A DNA stretch of 64,000 nucleotides, from the NCBI RefSeq assembly GCF_018403285.1, contig NZ_BOSJ01000006.1, positions 62,001 through 126,000 on the forward strand, given 5' to 3'. How positions within the stretch are numbered: position 1 is the stretch's first letter; every line of letters starts with the position of its first letter. A program made the position numbers and the translations under genes. The notes below the pieces were generated by a model. That model saw only the letters and a list, made by a program, of their open reading frames with translations. It was not told the DNA's origin and searched no databases. Origin of the DNA: Paenibacillus sp. J45TS6. Lineage in GTDB: Bacteria > Bacillota > Bacilli > Paenibacillales > Paenibacillaceae. This document shows positions 46,113-55,436 of the stretch, piece by piece.

Positions 46113-46246
46113 GACAAGGTTTCTTCCTGCCTGCAGCAAGAGAGAGTGGTTTTTACGAATTTGCTTCTCTTGTATCGTACCTTTGAATAATGATAATGTA
46201 GTAGGACAAGATCAGCTCTTCTTAAGCAAAAGGAGGAAAGAAGTAA

Positions 46247-47518
46247 TTGGAAACCTTGCAAATTGTAATTTTAACGGTGCTCATGTTTTTCGTCATTGTG
46301 ACGGTACATGAATGGGGCCATTATTATTTTGCCAAACGAGCTGGCATTCTTGTAAGAGAATTTGCCATCGGCTTTGGTCCGAAGCTGTTTTCTTATAAGT
46401 ACCAAGAGACCACGTTTACACTGCGATTACTGCCATTTGGCGGTTATGCGAGGATGGCTGGAGAAGATCCTGAATTAATAGAAATTCAGCCCGGTCAGAC
46501 GATTGCGGTTAAAACAGCCGATGGACAGGTCAAAACGATCTACTTGGATCAACTTGATAACAGAAAAAATGTGATTCGAGGAGAAGTTATTTCCATAGAC
46601 CTGGAAAGACGATTGATGGTTGAACTTGATGTTGATGGTGAACAACAAAAGTTCCCTGTTCATCCAGCAGCAATGCTCGTTGCAAGAAACCAAGAAACAC
46701 AGATTGCACCCAAAGATCGTCAGTTTAACAGTAAAACGGTCGGTCAAAGAGCGCTTGCCATTTTTGCCGGACCGTTTATGAACTTTTTACTGGCTTTTAT
46801 CTTGTTTGCGATTTATGCGATGGCTGCAGGGACTCCTGTCGAGAATCCAACCTATGTCAAGATCGGTACGATATCGGAAGGAATGCCTGCAGCTGAAGCG
46901 GATCTTCAAAAAGGGGATATTGTGGAGACAATCAATGGTGAGACCATTGGTGGAGATTACACGAAGATGATTAACCTCATTGCTGATTCGCAGGATAAAC
47001 CAATGGAATGGACCGTACGGCGAGGAGACGAAGTATTTGATCTAACGATTACTCCGCGTGCGATGGAAGGTCAAGTGGGAGGGAAAGTCGGGATTACTGC
47101 TGAGTTCCCTCGTGAAGAAGTTGGATTTATTGAATCCTTTGCTGTTGCTGGAAAAAACATGGTGACCACCACTGAAAATATTTTTGAAGGTTTCAGACAA
47201 CTGATCGCTAAGTTTAGTATTGATGATCTCGGTGGGCCTGTACGTACGTTTGAAGTAACGGGTCAAATTGCGAAGCAAGGAATACTGCAGCTAACCCAGT
47301 GGACCGCTATACTTAGCCTTTACCTCGGTATTTTTAACTTACTACCGATTCCAGCATTAGATGGCAGTCGCCTTATTTTCCTCGGGATTGAAGGATTGCG
47401 TGGCAAGCCCATTGACCCCGCTCGTGAAGGTATGGTGCATTTCATCGGGTTTGCGATGTTGTTCATTCTTATGATCGCAGTAACTTATAACGATATTTTA
47501 CGATTAATTAAAGGATAA
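46247..47518 (+). CDS. rseP: Site-2 protease RseP/RasP
   Basis: 423 residues from TTG 46247 with AGGAGG upstream. The zinc motif HEWGH is at residues 21-25 in the first membrane helix. One PDZ domain (about 195-275, including EGMPAAEADLQKGDIVETIN) lies between helices, and the second active-site motif NLLPIPALDGSRL is in a later helix. Residues about 75-165 form an extra extracytoplasmic insert, larger than in the E. coli type. RasP cleaves anti-sigma factors such as RsiW and remnant signal peptides. Confidence 0.95.
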   Translation: METLQIVILTVLMFFVIVTVHEWGHYYFAKRAGILVREFAIGFGPKLFSYKYQETTFTLRLLPFGGYARMAGEDPELIEIQPGQTIAVKTADGQVKTIYLDQLDNRKNVIRGEVISIDLERRLMVELDVDGEQQKFPVHPAAMLVARNQETQIAPKDRQFNSKTVGQRALAIFAGPFMNFLLAFILFAIYAMAAGTPVENPTYVKIGTISEGMPAAEADLQKGDIVETINGETIGGDYTKMINLIADSQDKPMEWTVRRGDEVFDLTITPRAMEGQVGGKVGITAEFPREEVGFIESFAVAGKNMVTTTENIFEGFRQLIAKFSIDDLGGPVRTFEVTGQIAKQGILQLTQWTAILSLYLGIFNLLPIPALDGSRLIFLGIEGLRGKPIDPAREGMVHFIGFAMLFILMIAVTYNDILRLIKG

Positions 47519-47589
47519 TGGTGTTCCCTGGGAGTGATCACTTTCGTGAAGCTCCCTGTAGGAACTACGGGAGGACGGAATCAAGTCTT

Positions 47590-49038
47590 ATGTCAAACGA
47601 TAAACAGTTTGTTACTGAAATTACACCCCAGTCAGAGGATTTCTCTCGCTGGTATATTGATACGATTAAAAAAGCGGATTTAATGGATTACTCCCCAGTT
47701 CGGGGCTGTATCGTGTTTAAACCAGATGGTTATGAAATTTGGGAACACATCAAAGAAAATATGGATCGCCGTTTCAAGGAAACGGGGCATCGTAATGCAT
47801 ATTTTCCTATGTTTATTCCAGAAAGCTTTTTCCAAAAAGAAAAAGAACACGTAGAAGGCTTTAATCCAGAACTGCCATGGGTTACAGAAGCGGGTGGAGA
47901 GAAGCTGGAAGAACGCTTAGCGATTCGTCCAACGTCTGAAACGATTTTTGGTCATATGTACTCCAAGTGGATTCAATCCTATCGTGATCTTCCTGTGATG
48001 ATTAACCAATGGGCTAACGTTGTTCGCTGGGAAAAACGGACAATGCCTTTCTTGCGTACAAGTGAATTTTTATGGCAAGAAGGTCATACTGCTCACGAGA
48101 ATGAAGAAGAAGCTCGTCAAGAAACGATGCAGATGCTTGAAGTGTACCGTGAAGTAGTAGAGGATATTCTTGCGATTCCAGTTATCACTGGACAAAAGAC
48201 AAAATCCGAGAAATTCGCAGGTGCAGTTGATACATTCTCCATTGAAGCAATGATGAAAGACGGCCGGGCTGTGCAAGCAGGTACTTCTCACTACATGGGA
48301 ACTAACTTCGCTAAAGCATTTGAAATCCAGTATTTGAACCGTGAAAACGTGCTGGAATACGCTCATACGAGTTCTTGGGGAACAAGCACTCGCCTCATCG
48401 GTGCCATGATTATGGTTCATGGTGATGATCGCGGTCTTGCTTTGCCACCGAAAGTAGCTCCAACTCAAGTTGTTATTATTCCAATTGGACCACCAAAAAC
48501 ACGTGATCAAGTGGTTGGACGTGCGGATGAATTGTTCGCAGAACTGAAAAAAGCGGGAATCCGAGTGAAAATGGATGATCGCAGTGATGTTCGTCCGGGT
48601 TGGAAATTCAATGAATACGAAATGCGTGGTGTACCAGTTCGTCTTGAAATTGGTCCACGAGATATGGAAAATGGAGTATGTGTTCTCGTTTCCCGTATTA
48701 CGGGAGAGAAGAAAGTCGTGCAACAGGATAATCTAACGGAAGAAATTCAAGCCATGCTTGAACAGGTCCAAAAAGATATGTTTGATCGTGCGAAAGCTTT
48801 CTTGCAGGAACATTTTTATTCCGTAGATACGCTGGAAGAAATGAAGGCATTAATGGAAGAAAAACGCGGTTTCTCACTAGCGGGCTGGTGTGGTTCAGAA
48901 GTTTGCGAAGATAAGGTGAAAGAGGTAACGGGAGCAACAAGCCGGAATATTCCTTTTGAACCATCCGAGGAAAAACATACTTGCCTCGTTTGTGGACAGA
49001 AAGCGGAACATACTGTAGTATTTGCTAGAGCGTATTAA
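47590..49038 (+). CDS. proS: Prolyl-tRNA synthetase, eukaryote/archaea-like class
   Basis: 482 residues from ATG 47590; GGGAGG is 15 bases upstream, longer than ideal. Class II motifs include RRFKETGHRNAYFPMFIPES, LAIRPTSETIFGHMYSKWIQ, VVRWEKRTMPFLRTSEFLWQ and EGHTAHENEEEA. There is no editing insert between motifs 2 and 3. The anticodon-binding domain follows (VVIIPIGPPK onward), and a C-terminal domain with CLVCGQKA ends in AY, as in the eukaryote/archaea-like class. B. subtilis has the longer bacterial class with an editing insert at this locus. The frame from 47518 lacks a ribosome binding site. Confidence 0.96.
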   Translation: MSNDKQFVTEITPQSEDFSRWYIDTIKKADLMDYSPVRGCIVFKPDGYEIWEHIKENMDRRFKETGHRNAYFPMFIPESFFQKEKEHVEGFNPELPWVTEAGGEKLEERLAIRPTSETIFGHMYSKWIQSYRDLPVMINQWANVVRWEKRTMPFLRTSEFLWQEGHTAHENEEEARQETMQMLEVYREVVEDILAIPVITGQKTKSEKFAGAVDTFSIEAMMKDGRAVQAGTSHYMGTNFAKAFEIQYLNRENVLEYAHTSSWGTSTRLIGAMIMVHGDDRGLALPPKVAPTQVVIIPIGPPKTRDQVVGRADELFAELKKAGIRVKMDDRSDVRPGWKFNEYEMRGVPVRLEIGPRDMENGVCVLVSRITGEKKVVQQDNLTEEIQAMLEQVQKDMFDRAKAFLQEHFYSVDTLEEMKALMEEKRGFSLAGWCGSEVCEDKVKEVTGATSRNIPFEPSEEKHTCLVCGQKAEHTVVFARAY

Positions 49039-49071
49039 TATTGATTAGTTTTACAGAGTAACACAAATGAT

Positions 49072-49138
49072 AAGCTTCTGTCCGAAATGAGACGGTGCCC
49101 CTTTACGGATCGGTTCCCATTTTTGTGCGCAGAAGCTT
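49072..49138 (+). promoter_or_regulatory. Inverted repeat in the polC leader
   Basis: AAGCTTCTG (49072-49080) and CAGAAGCTT (49130-49138) are exact inverse complements around a 49-base loop; TTCATGTTTTTTTG follows. It may be a weak terminator or leader structure between proS and polC. The wide loop lowers confidence. Confidence 0.4.
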
Positions 49139-49176
49139 TTCATGTTTTTTTGTTTGGAACGGGGGGGAAGAATCGT

Positions 49177-52100
49177 TTGAATGATACAACGGAACAAAGA
49201 AGAAGGTTCGAATTGTTAATGAAACAGGCGGATCTGCCTGCAGGTATAGCAGAACCTCATTTTGTTGATGGATATATTGATCATGTGGAAATCAGCCGTA
49301 GTAACCGTGACTGGCATATTACAATAGCCAAAGAAACTCTGGTTCCTGCGCCGGTTTTCCGAGCTTTTTGTTTGCATATCCGTGAAAAGATGAGTCATAT
49401 TGCCAAAATTAGTTTTACTTTTCACTATCAATCCGGGGTTACAGAGGCTGATATTGTAACGGAATATTGGAATTTATTTCTCGAGTGGGTTCATCAGCAG
49501 ATTCCATCGGTAAACGGTTGGATGAATCGCGCTTCCCAAATTGTTGAATCCGGCTTGCTCACGTTAACACTCAGCGATGGAATGGCGCTGGAACTTGCTC
49601 GAAAGAAACAGATTGATCAAGCGATCGTGAATTATTATGAACGTTTCTTCAAACTGCCGCTCAAGGTGAAAATGCTTGTGGGTGAGAGTAACCGCGAAGC
49701 AATGGTGCAGTTCGAACAGAAGAAGCGAGAAGAAGAGCGGGAAGTTATTCAGAATATGATGACCATGATCGAAGCGGAAATGGCCCCTGTTGAGGAAGAA
49801 GAAGGGGACGTAAGGCTTCAGATGGGTTATGAAATCAAAGAACAACCGGTACCTATCAAGGATATCCAGGATGAAGAGAAGAAAGTTACTTTACAGGGAA
49901 CGGTATTTGGTCTCGATAAAAAAGAGTTGCGTAACGGAAATACGCTTTATACTTTTTACCTTACCGACTTTACGGATTCCATGCAGATGAAAGTATTTGC
50001 TAAGTCGAAGGAAGATGTGCGAATTCTGAACCTGCTCGCTAACGGAAAATGGGTCAAAGTTAGAGGGCGTGTAGAGTACGATCGCTTCATGCAAATTCCA
50101 GAACTCGCGATGATTCCATCTGATCTCGTAGAAGTACAGGCCCCGCCTTCTCGTAAGGACAATGCTGAACAAAAACGGGTAGAATTTCATCTTCACACGA
50201 AGATGAGTACGATGGATGCAGTAACTTCTATCGACAGCTACGTAAAAACAGCTGCAAGTTGGGGACATAAGGCGATTGCTGTCACAGATCATGCGGGTGT
50301 GCAGGTCTATCCGGAAGCTGCAAAGGCAGCCAAAAAACATGGTGTCAAAATGATGTATGGCTTAGAAGCAAACATTGTAAATGATGCGGTAGCTGTTGTG
50401 CTGGAACCGAAGCCGCTTGATTTGAAAACATCGACGTACATCGTCTTTGACATAGAGACTACGGGTCTATCCGTAACACAGAACAAGATCATTGAAATTG
50501 CAGCGGTTAAAATGATTGAAGATAAGGAAGTGGATCGATTTGCAACTTTTGTAAATCCTCATGAGCGTATTCCTTATAATATTCAGCAATTGACAAATAT
50601 TAATGATGACATGGTGAAAGATGCACCAGAACTTGAACCTGTTTTGAAAGATTTCGTCACTTTTGTTGGCGATGGGATTCTAGTCGCTCATAACGCAAGA
50701 TTTGACATGGGCTTTATTCAAGCTAACTTGAAGACTCTCGGAATGACTCCGCTTGATAATCCGGTACTTGATACACTTGAACTCGCTCGGATGCTTCATC
50801 CATCGATGAAGAATCACAGGCTGAATACACTAGCAGATAAGTATAAAATATCGCTTGAGAATCATCACCGTGCGATCGATGATACGATTGCACTTGCTGG
50901 CATTTTGACAGGCCTCTTAAATGATGCCCTGCAGATTAAAGGAATTACGCAGCTGGATCGTTTGAATGATTACGTAGGAATGGATCTGTCCAATTCAAGA
51001 CCGTTTCACAGCGGTATATATGCGCTCAATGCGGTAGGAAAGAAAAACTTGTACAAGCTGGTTTCTCTTTCGCATACTGAACATTTCAAACGAGTAGCTA
51101 CGATTCCAAAGTCTAAGCTGGTGCAGCATAGAGAAGGACTGCTCATTATGTCGGGTTGTGAGAAAGGTGAGTTTTTCGAGGCGGTTCTTAACAAATCAGT
51201 GGAAGAAGCCGAGGAAATTGCGCATTTTTATGATGTATTAGAAATCCAGCCGATTACAATGTATATGCATCTAGTGGATAAAGGGCTTGTAGCTACGCCG
51301 GAAGAGATTAAAACAGCGATTCGGAAAGTTGTTGAGATCGGAGAGAAACTGGGTAAACCGGTTGTAGCAACAGGGAATGTACATTACTTGGAGCCGCGTG
51401 ACAAAATTTATCGAGATATTACGATTCATGGGATTACAGGTTATAGTCCGCTCAAAGATATTCGGAAACCAGATGCTCATTTCCGTACTACCAATGAAAT
51501 GCTCGAAGAGTTCGAATTTCTTGGTAAGGAAAAAGCATTTGAAGTGGTTGTAACGAACACAAGCGATCTTGCTGATCGTTTTGAAGAAATTCAGTTATTC
51601 CCTAAAGAATTGTTCACTCCGATCCTAGAAGGCGCTGAAGAAGAAATCCGCAGTAAATGTTATGATACGGCAAAGAGTATTTACGGTGAAGAAGTGCCCG
51701 ATGTGGTAGTGAAACGACTGGAAAAAGAACTTGAACCTATCATTAAATATGGATTTTCGGCCAACTATCTGATTTCAGAAAAACTTGTAAAAAAATCAAA
51801 TGAAGATGGTTATTTGGTTGGCTCACGGGGTTCCGTAGGATCGTCCGTTGTAGCAACATTTTTGGGCATATCGGAAGTAAACCCGCTGCCACCGCACTAT
51901 ATCTGTGAAAATAACGAATGTAAGTATAGCGAGTGGTTCCTTGATGGAAGTATTCGAAGCGGTTTTGACCTTCCTGTTAAAGAATGTCCGAAGTGCGGAA
52001 CCTTACTGAAAGGGGAAGGCCAAGATATTCCTTTTGAAACCTTCCTTGGATTTAAAGGGGATAAAGTACCGGATATTGACCTTAACTTCTCTGGGGAATA

Positions 52101-53493
52101 CCAACCTAAAGCCCATCTATATACCAAAGATTTATTTGGTGAGAAAAGTGTATTTAGAGCAGGAACGATTGGTACGGTAGCAGAGAAGACAGCTTTTGGA
52201 TTTGCTAAAAAATATGAAGAATCGCATCAAAAATCGTGGCGTGGAGCAGAGCTTAATCGCTTGGCATCGGGTTGTACAGGGGTTAAGAGAAGTACAGGAC
52301 AGCATCCCGGGGGGATTGTGGTTGTACCTGACTATATTGAAGTAGAAGACGTTACACCTGTGCAGTACCCTGCTGATGATACAAGTGCTGAGTGGAAAAC
52401 AACGCATTTTGACTATCATGCTTTTGAAGATAATCTGCTTAAGCTGGATATTCTAGGACATGATGATCCTACGATGATGAGAATGCTTCAGGATTTGACC
52501 GGAGTAGATCCGACCACCATTCCGATGAACGACCCTAAGGTAATGAGTATGTTTAATTCCACCGAAGCACTCGGCGTTTCACCTGAGAAGTTACGGACTC
52601 CTGTAGCTACTTATGGTGTTCCTGAGATGGGGACTAAATTTGTACGTCAGATGCTAATTGAATCACAGCCTTCGAGTTTTGCCGATTTGCTGCAGATATC
52701 GGGATTGTCTCATGGTACAGGCGTATGGCTAGGAAACGCACAGGAACTGATCAAGAATGGAACATGTGACATTAAGACCGTTATAGGTTGTCGTGATGAT
52801 ATCATGTTGTTCCTGATTTATAAACACGGAATGGATGCTGCTCTTGCGTTTAAGATTACAGAGAGTGTACGTAAAGGTCGGGGTCTTAGTCAGGAATGGA
52901 TTGACGAAATGAAGAAATGTAAAGTGCCGCAGTGGTATATCGATTCTTGTCTCAAAATTCAGTACATGTTCCCGAAAGCCCACGCGTCGGCTTATGTAAT
53001 CTCTGCGGTAAGAACCGCGTATTTCAAATTGTATTATCCAATTGAATATTATGCGACGTACTTCTCTGTCCGTGCTGAGGATTTCGATATTGAACTGGCT
53101 TGTCAGGGATATGATGCAATCTGCCGCAAGATTATTGAGATTGAACAGCTTGGTTTTCAGGCTTCTACGAAGGAAAAATCAATGCTCTCTGTTCTAGAGA
53201 TGGCACTGGAAATGACTGCGCGCGGTTTTAGCTTCAAATCCATTGATTTGTATCGTTCTGATGCAACGCGCTTTATCGTAGACCAAGATTCTTTGATTCC
53301 TCCATTCTCTGCTTTGCAAGGAATTGGGGACAATGCGGCACGTAATATTGCTGCAGCCAGAGATCATGGGGAATTTTTATCCATTGAGGATTTCCAGCAG
53401 AAATCGAAAGCAAGTAAGACGGCAGTGGAGTTACTCACGCAAATGGGTTGCTTCCGCGGACTACCTGAAAGTAACCAACTATCTCTCTTTTAG
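49177..53493 (+). CDS. polC: DNA polymerase III PolC, Gram-positive replicase
   Basis: 1438 residues from TTG 49177, almost exactly the B. subtilis length, with a G-rich ribosome binding site (GGGGGGAAG) just before it. Order: N-terminal domain, OB fold (about 235-325), PHP domain starting EFHLHTKMSTMDAV near 336, an inserted 3'-5' exonuclease with Asp425 and Glu427 in FDIETTGL, the rest of PHP, a zinc-binding segment (CENNECKYSEW and CPKCGTLL), and the polymerase core with Asp966/Asp968 in PDIDLNFSGE. The C-terminus has helix-hairpin-helix text (LQGIGDNAARNIAAAR). It is the main leading-strand polymerase. A start at 49087 would cross the inverted repeat. Confidence 0.98.
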   Translation: MNDTTEQRRRFELLMKQADLPAGIAEPHFVDGYIDHVEISRSNRDWHITIAKETLVPAPVFRAFCLHIREKMSHIAKISFTFHYQSGVTEADIVTEYWNLFLEWVHQQIPSVNGWMNRASQIVESGLLTLTLSDGMALELARKKQIDQAIVNYYERFFKLPLKVKMLVGESNREAMVQFEQKKREEEREVIQNMMTMIEAEMAPVEEEEGDVRLQMGYEIKEQPVPIKDIQDEEKKVTLQGTVFGLDKKELRNGNTLYTFYLTDFTDSMQMKVFAKSKEDVRILNLLANGKWVKVRGRVEYDRFMQIPELAMIPSDLVEVQAPPSRKDNAEQKRVEFHLHTKMSTMDAVTSIDSYVKTAASWGHKAIAVTDHAGVQVYPEAAKAAKKHGVKMMYGLEANIVNDAVAVVLEPKPLDLKTSTYIVFDIETTGLSVTQNKIIEIAAVKMIEDKEVDRFATFVNPHERIPYNIQQLTNINDDMVKDAPELEPVLKDFVTFVGDGILVAHNARFDMGFIQANLKTLGMTPLDNPVLDTLELARMLHPSMKNHRLNTLADKYKISLENHHRAIDDTIALAGILTGLLNDALQIKGITQLDRLNDYVGMDLSNSRPFHSGIYALNAVGKKNLYKLVSLSHTEHFKRVATIPKSKLVQHREGLLIMSGCEKGEFFEAVLNKSVEEAEEIAHFYDVLEIQPITMYMHLVDKGLVATPEEIKTAIRKVVEIGEKLGKPVVATGNVHYLEPRDKIYRDITIHGITGYSPLKDIRKPDAHFRTTNEMLEEFEFLGKEKAFEVVVTNTSDLADRFEEIQLFPKELFTPILEGAEEEIRSKCYDTAKSIYGEEVPDVVVKRLEKELEPIIKYGFSANYLISEKLVKKSNEDGYLVGSRGSVGSSVVATFLGISEVNPLPPHYICENNECKYSEWFLDGSIRSGFDLPVKECPKCGTLLKGEGQDIPFETFLGFKGDKVPDIDLNFSGEYQPKAHLYTKDLFGEKSVFRAGTIGTVAEKTAFGFAKKYEESHQKSWRGAELNRLASGCTGVKRSTGQHPGGIVVVPDYIEVEDVTPVQYPADDTSAEWKTTHFDYHAFEDNLLKLDILGHDDPTMMRMLQDLTGVDPTTIPMNDPKVMSMFNSTEALGVSPEKLRTPVATYGVPEMGTKFVRQMLIESQPSSFADLLQISGLSHGTGVWLGNAQELIKNGTCDIKTVIGCRDDIMLFLIYKHGMDAALAFKITESVRKGRGLSQEWIDEMKKCKVPQWYIDSCLKIQYMFPKAHASAYVISAVRTAYFKLYYPIEYYATYFSVRAEDFDIELACQGYDAICRKIIEIEQLGFQASTKEKSMLSVLEMALEMTARGFSFKSIDLYRSDATRFIVDQDSLIPPFSALQGIGDNAARNIAAARDHGEFLSIEDFQQKSKASKTAVELLTQMGCFRGLPESNQLSLF

Positions 53494-53561
53494 CTATTTG
53501 AAGAGGGTAGATTTAATTTCCATCCCTCACTTTTCAGATTACCTGAGTAAAAGTCTAGTCA

Positions 53562-53586
53562 AGTGACTATACTTGTCACTAGTGAC
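53562..53586 (+). promoter_or_regulatory. Palindromic repeats over the rimP promoter (possible operator)
   Basis: AGTGAC occurs at 53562-53567 and 53581-53586 with its complement GTCACT at 53575-53580. GTCACTAGTGAC (53575-53586) is a perfect 12-base palindrome that covers most of the -35 box and the first spacer bases. No regulator is identified. Confidence 0.5.
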
Positions 53587-53601
53587 TGTCTATGTTATAA
53601 T
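53573..53601 (+). promoter_or_regulatory. Near-consensus sigma-A promoter for the rimP-nusA-infB operon
   Basis: TTGTCA (53573-53578), a 17-base spacer and perfect TATAAT (53596-53601). The transcript would start near 53608, giving a leader of about 118 bases before rimP. Confidence 0.85.
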
Positions 53602-53635
53602 TTTAATGGTAATCATGTTGATAAAACCGTTGTTT

Positions 53636-53659
53636 AAAGAGTGGGGAAACCCACTCTTT
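53636..53659 (+). promoter_or_regulatory. GNRA-capped hairpin in the rimP leader
   Basis: AAAGAGTGGG (53636-53645), a GAAA tetraloop and CCCACTCTTT (53650-53659): a perfect 10-bp stem. A similar AGAGTGGG hairpin is, as I recall, common before rimP (ylxS) in Firmicutes. TACTCTTTGG follows, so termination is unlikely. Confidence 0.65.
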
Positions 53660-53725
53660 ACTCTTTGGTATATAGAAAATTCGCCGATTACCTTCGGCAC
53701 TAACCTAATTTGGAGGTTATTGTAT

Positions 53726-54187
53726 TTGAGCACAAAGATCAAAACTACCGTGGAAGAAATGATTAAGCCTTATCTGGAAGAGCACGCTTTTGAGCTCGTG
53801 GATGTAGAATACGTAAAGGAAGGCAATAACTATTTCCTGCGTATTTACGTGGATAAAGAAGGCGGCATCGATTTGGATGATTGTGGACAGATCAGTGAAT
53901 TTGTAAGCACTGAGCTCGATAAGAATGATCCAATTCCTGACGCTTATTTTCTGGAAGTTTCATCTCCCGGTGCGGAACGCCCCCTGAAGAAATCTGCTGA
54001 CGTCGTCAAAGCGGTAGGGAAAAACGTATATGTGACTACATATGAGCCGATTGACGGACTGAAGGAATTTGAAGGTGAGTTGTTATCTTTTGAAAATGAG
54101 GAAATGGTAATAGCTTCTGGTAAAAAGAAGAAGCATACCGTTCCTTATTCAAAAGTGGCGAGTGCACGATTGGCTATTGTTTTATAG
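53726..54187 (+). CDS. rimP: Ribosome maturation factor RimP
   Basis: 153 residues from TTG 53726, 7 bases after TTGGAGG. The text EEMIKPYLEEHAFELVDVEY, FLRIYVDKEGGIDLDDCGQI and YFLEVSSPGAERPLKKSADV is typical. RimP is needed for 30S maturation, notably the S12 region. The frame stays open upstream to 53573, but that start lies inside the promoter. It heads the conserved rimP-nusA-ylxR-ylxQ-infB-rbfA operon. Confidence 0.96.
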   Translation: MSTKIKTTVEEMIKPYLEEHAFELVDVEYVKEGNNYFLRIYVDKEGGIDLDDCGQISEFVSTELDKNDPIPDAYFLEVSSPGAERPLKKSADVVKAVGKNVYVTTYEPIDGLKEFEGELLSFENEEMVIASGKKKKHTVPYSKVASARLAIVL

Positions 54188-54224
54188 TGTTTAACTACAC
54201 TCTATTATGAATTAAATTCATTCC

Positions 54225-54278
54225 GCGTGTAACGGCAAGGTTCTCTTCCTAAGTGAAGAGAATTTCGTCGTTTTACGC
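54225..54278 (+). promoter_or_regulatory. Two-tier hairpin between rimP and nusA
   Basis: TTCTCTTC (54241-54248) and GAAGAGAA (54255-54262) form a perfect inner stem with a 6-base loop. GCGTGTAACG (54225-54234) can pair with CGTTTTACGC (54269-54278) outside it, with two mismatches. It ends 19 bases before the AAAGGGGG site of nusA. Confidence 0.5.
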
Positions 54279-54313
54279 TATGGATGAGATGTTTGAAAGG
54301 GGGATTTACATTC

Positions 54314-55411
54314 ATGAGTATGGATTTTATTGAAGCAATGAATGAATTAGAAAGAGATAAGGGGATCAGCAAGGACGTTTTGTTTGAAGCGATTGAAGCT
54401 GCTCTCATTTCTAGCTACAAACGCAATTTTAATGCTGCACAAAATGTTCGTGTTGATATGAACCGTAATTCCGGTGTTATAAGAGTATATGCCCGGAAAA
54501 TGGTGGTGGAAGAGGTCCTCGATCCGCGAACTGAAATTTCTTTGACTGCTGCACGTGAGATTAATCCGCACTTCCAGCTCGAAGATATTGCAGAGATTGA
54601 AGTAACGCCAAGAGACTTCGGTCGTATTGCTGCTCAAACAGCAAAACAAGTGGTTACCCAGCGTATTCGCGAAGCAGAACGCGGCCTGATTTATAACAAG
54701 TTTGTAGACAAAGAAGAAGACATTGTAACTGGAGTGGTTCAACGTCAAGATCTTCGCAACATTTATATCGACCTTGGCAAAGTGGAAGCTGTTCTGCCTC
54801 TTACAGAGCTTATGCCAAATGAAAAGTTTGTGCATGGTGAGCGTATTAAAGCGTATATCACGAAAGTGGAGAACACAACAAAGGGTCCTCAAATTATTCT
54901 TTCCCGTACGCATCCAGGATTGCTAAAACGCTTATTTGAACTAGAAGTTCCCGAGATTTTCGATGGTGTTGTTGAAATTCGCTCGGTAGCTCGTGAAGCG
55001 GGATTCCGTTCCAAAATTGCGGTGCATTCTCGCAACGAAGAAGTAGATCCCGTTGGTTCCTGTGTTGGACCAAGAGGAATACGCGTGCAGACCATTGTGG
55101 GTGAACTGCGCGGTGAGAAAATTGATATCGTGAAATATTCCGATGTTGTAGAGGAATACGTTGCCAATGCACTAAGTCCTTCCAAGGTACTCGAGGTACA
55201 GGTTTTCGAGAATGAGAAAATGGCTCGGGTTATCGTACCTGACTATCAACTTTCTCTTGCGATCGGTATCAAAGGGCAAAATGCGCGTCTTGCTGCGAAG
55301 CTGACAGGTTGGAAAATTGATATCAAGAGTGAAAGCCAGGCCGAACAGGAATACGGAAGAGAGAAAGATTCTTCTGAAGAAATGCATCAGGATTCCATCA
55401 CCGTTGACTAA
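54314..55411 (+). CDS. nusA: Transcription termination/antitermination factor NusA
   Basis: 365 residues from ATG 54314, with AAAGGGGGA upstream. Order: N-terminal RNA-polymerase-binding domain (1-125), S1 domain ([20 protein letters not shown]), then KH1 and KH2 ([20 protein letters not shown] and [20 protein letters not shown]). It ends shortly after KH2, lacking the acidic repeats of the E. coli protein, as is usual in Firmicutes. NusA promotes pausing, intrinsic termination and rRNA antitermination. Confidence 0.97.
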   Translation: MSMDFIEAMNELERDKGISKDVLFEAIEAALISSYKRNFNAAQNVRVDMNRNSGVIRVYARKMVVEEVLDPRTEISLTAAREINPHFQLEDIAEIEVTPRDFGRIAAQTAKQVVTQRIREAERGLIYNKFVDKEEDIVTGVVQRQDLRNIYIDLGKVEAVLPLTELMPNEKFVHGERIKAYITKVENTTKGPQIILSRTHPGLLKRLFELEVPEIFDGVVEIRSVAREAGFRSKIAVHSRNEEVDPVGSCVGPRGIRVQTIVGELRGEKIDIVKYSDVVEEYVANALSPSKVLEVQVFENEKMARVIVPDYQLSLAIGIKGQNARLAAKLTGWKIDIKSESQAEQEYGREKDSSEEMHQDSITVD

Positions 55412-55436
55412 CGGCGAATGATCGGGGGCCTACAAG

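Noticed and set aside
49087-49176. Longer PolC starting at 49087
   Set aside because: It crosses an inverted repeat and lacks a ribosome binding site; TTG 49177 gives the family length.
53573-53725. Longer RimP starting at 53573
   Set aside because: The region is the promoter and leader hairpin; the standard length comes from TTG 53726.
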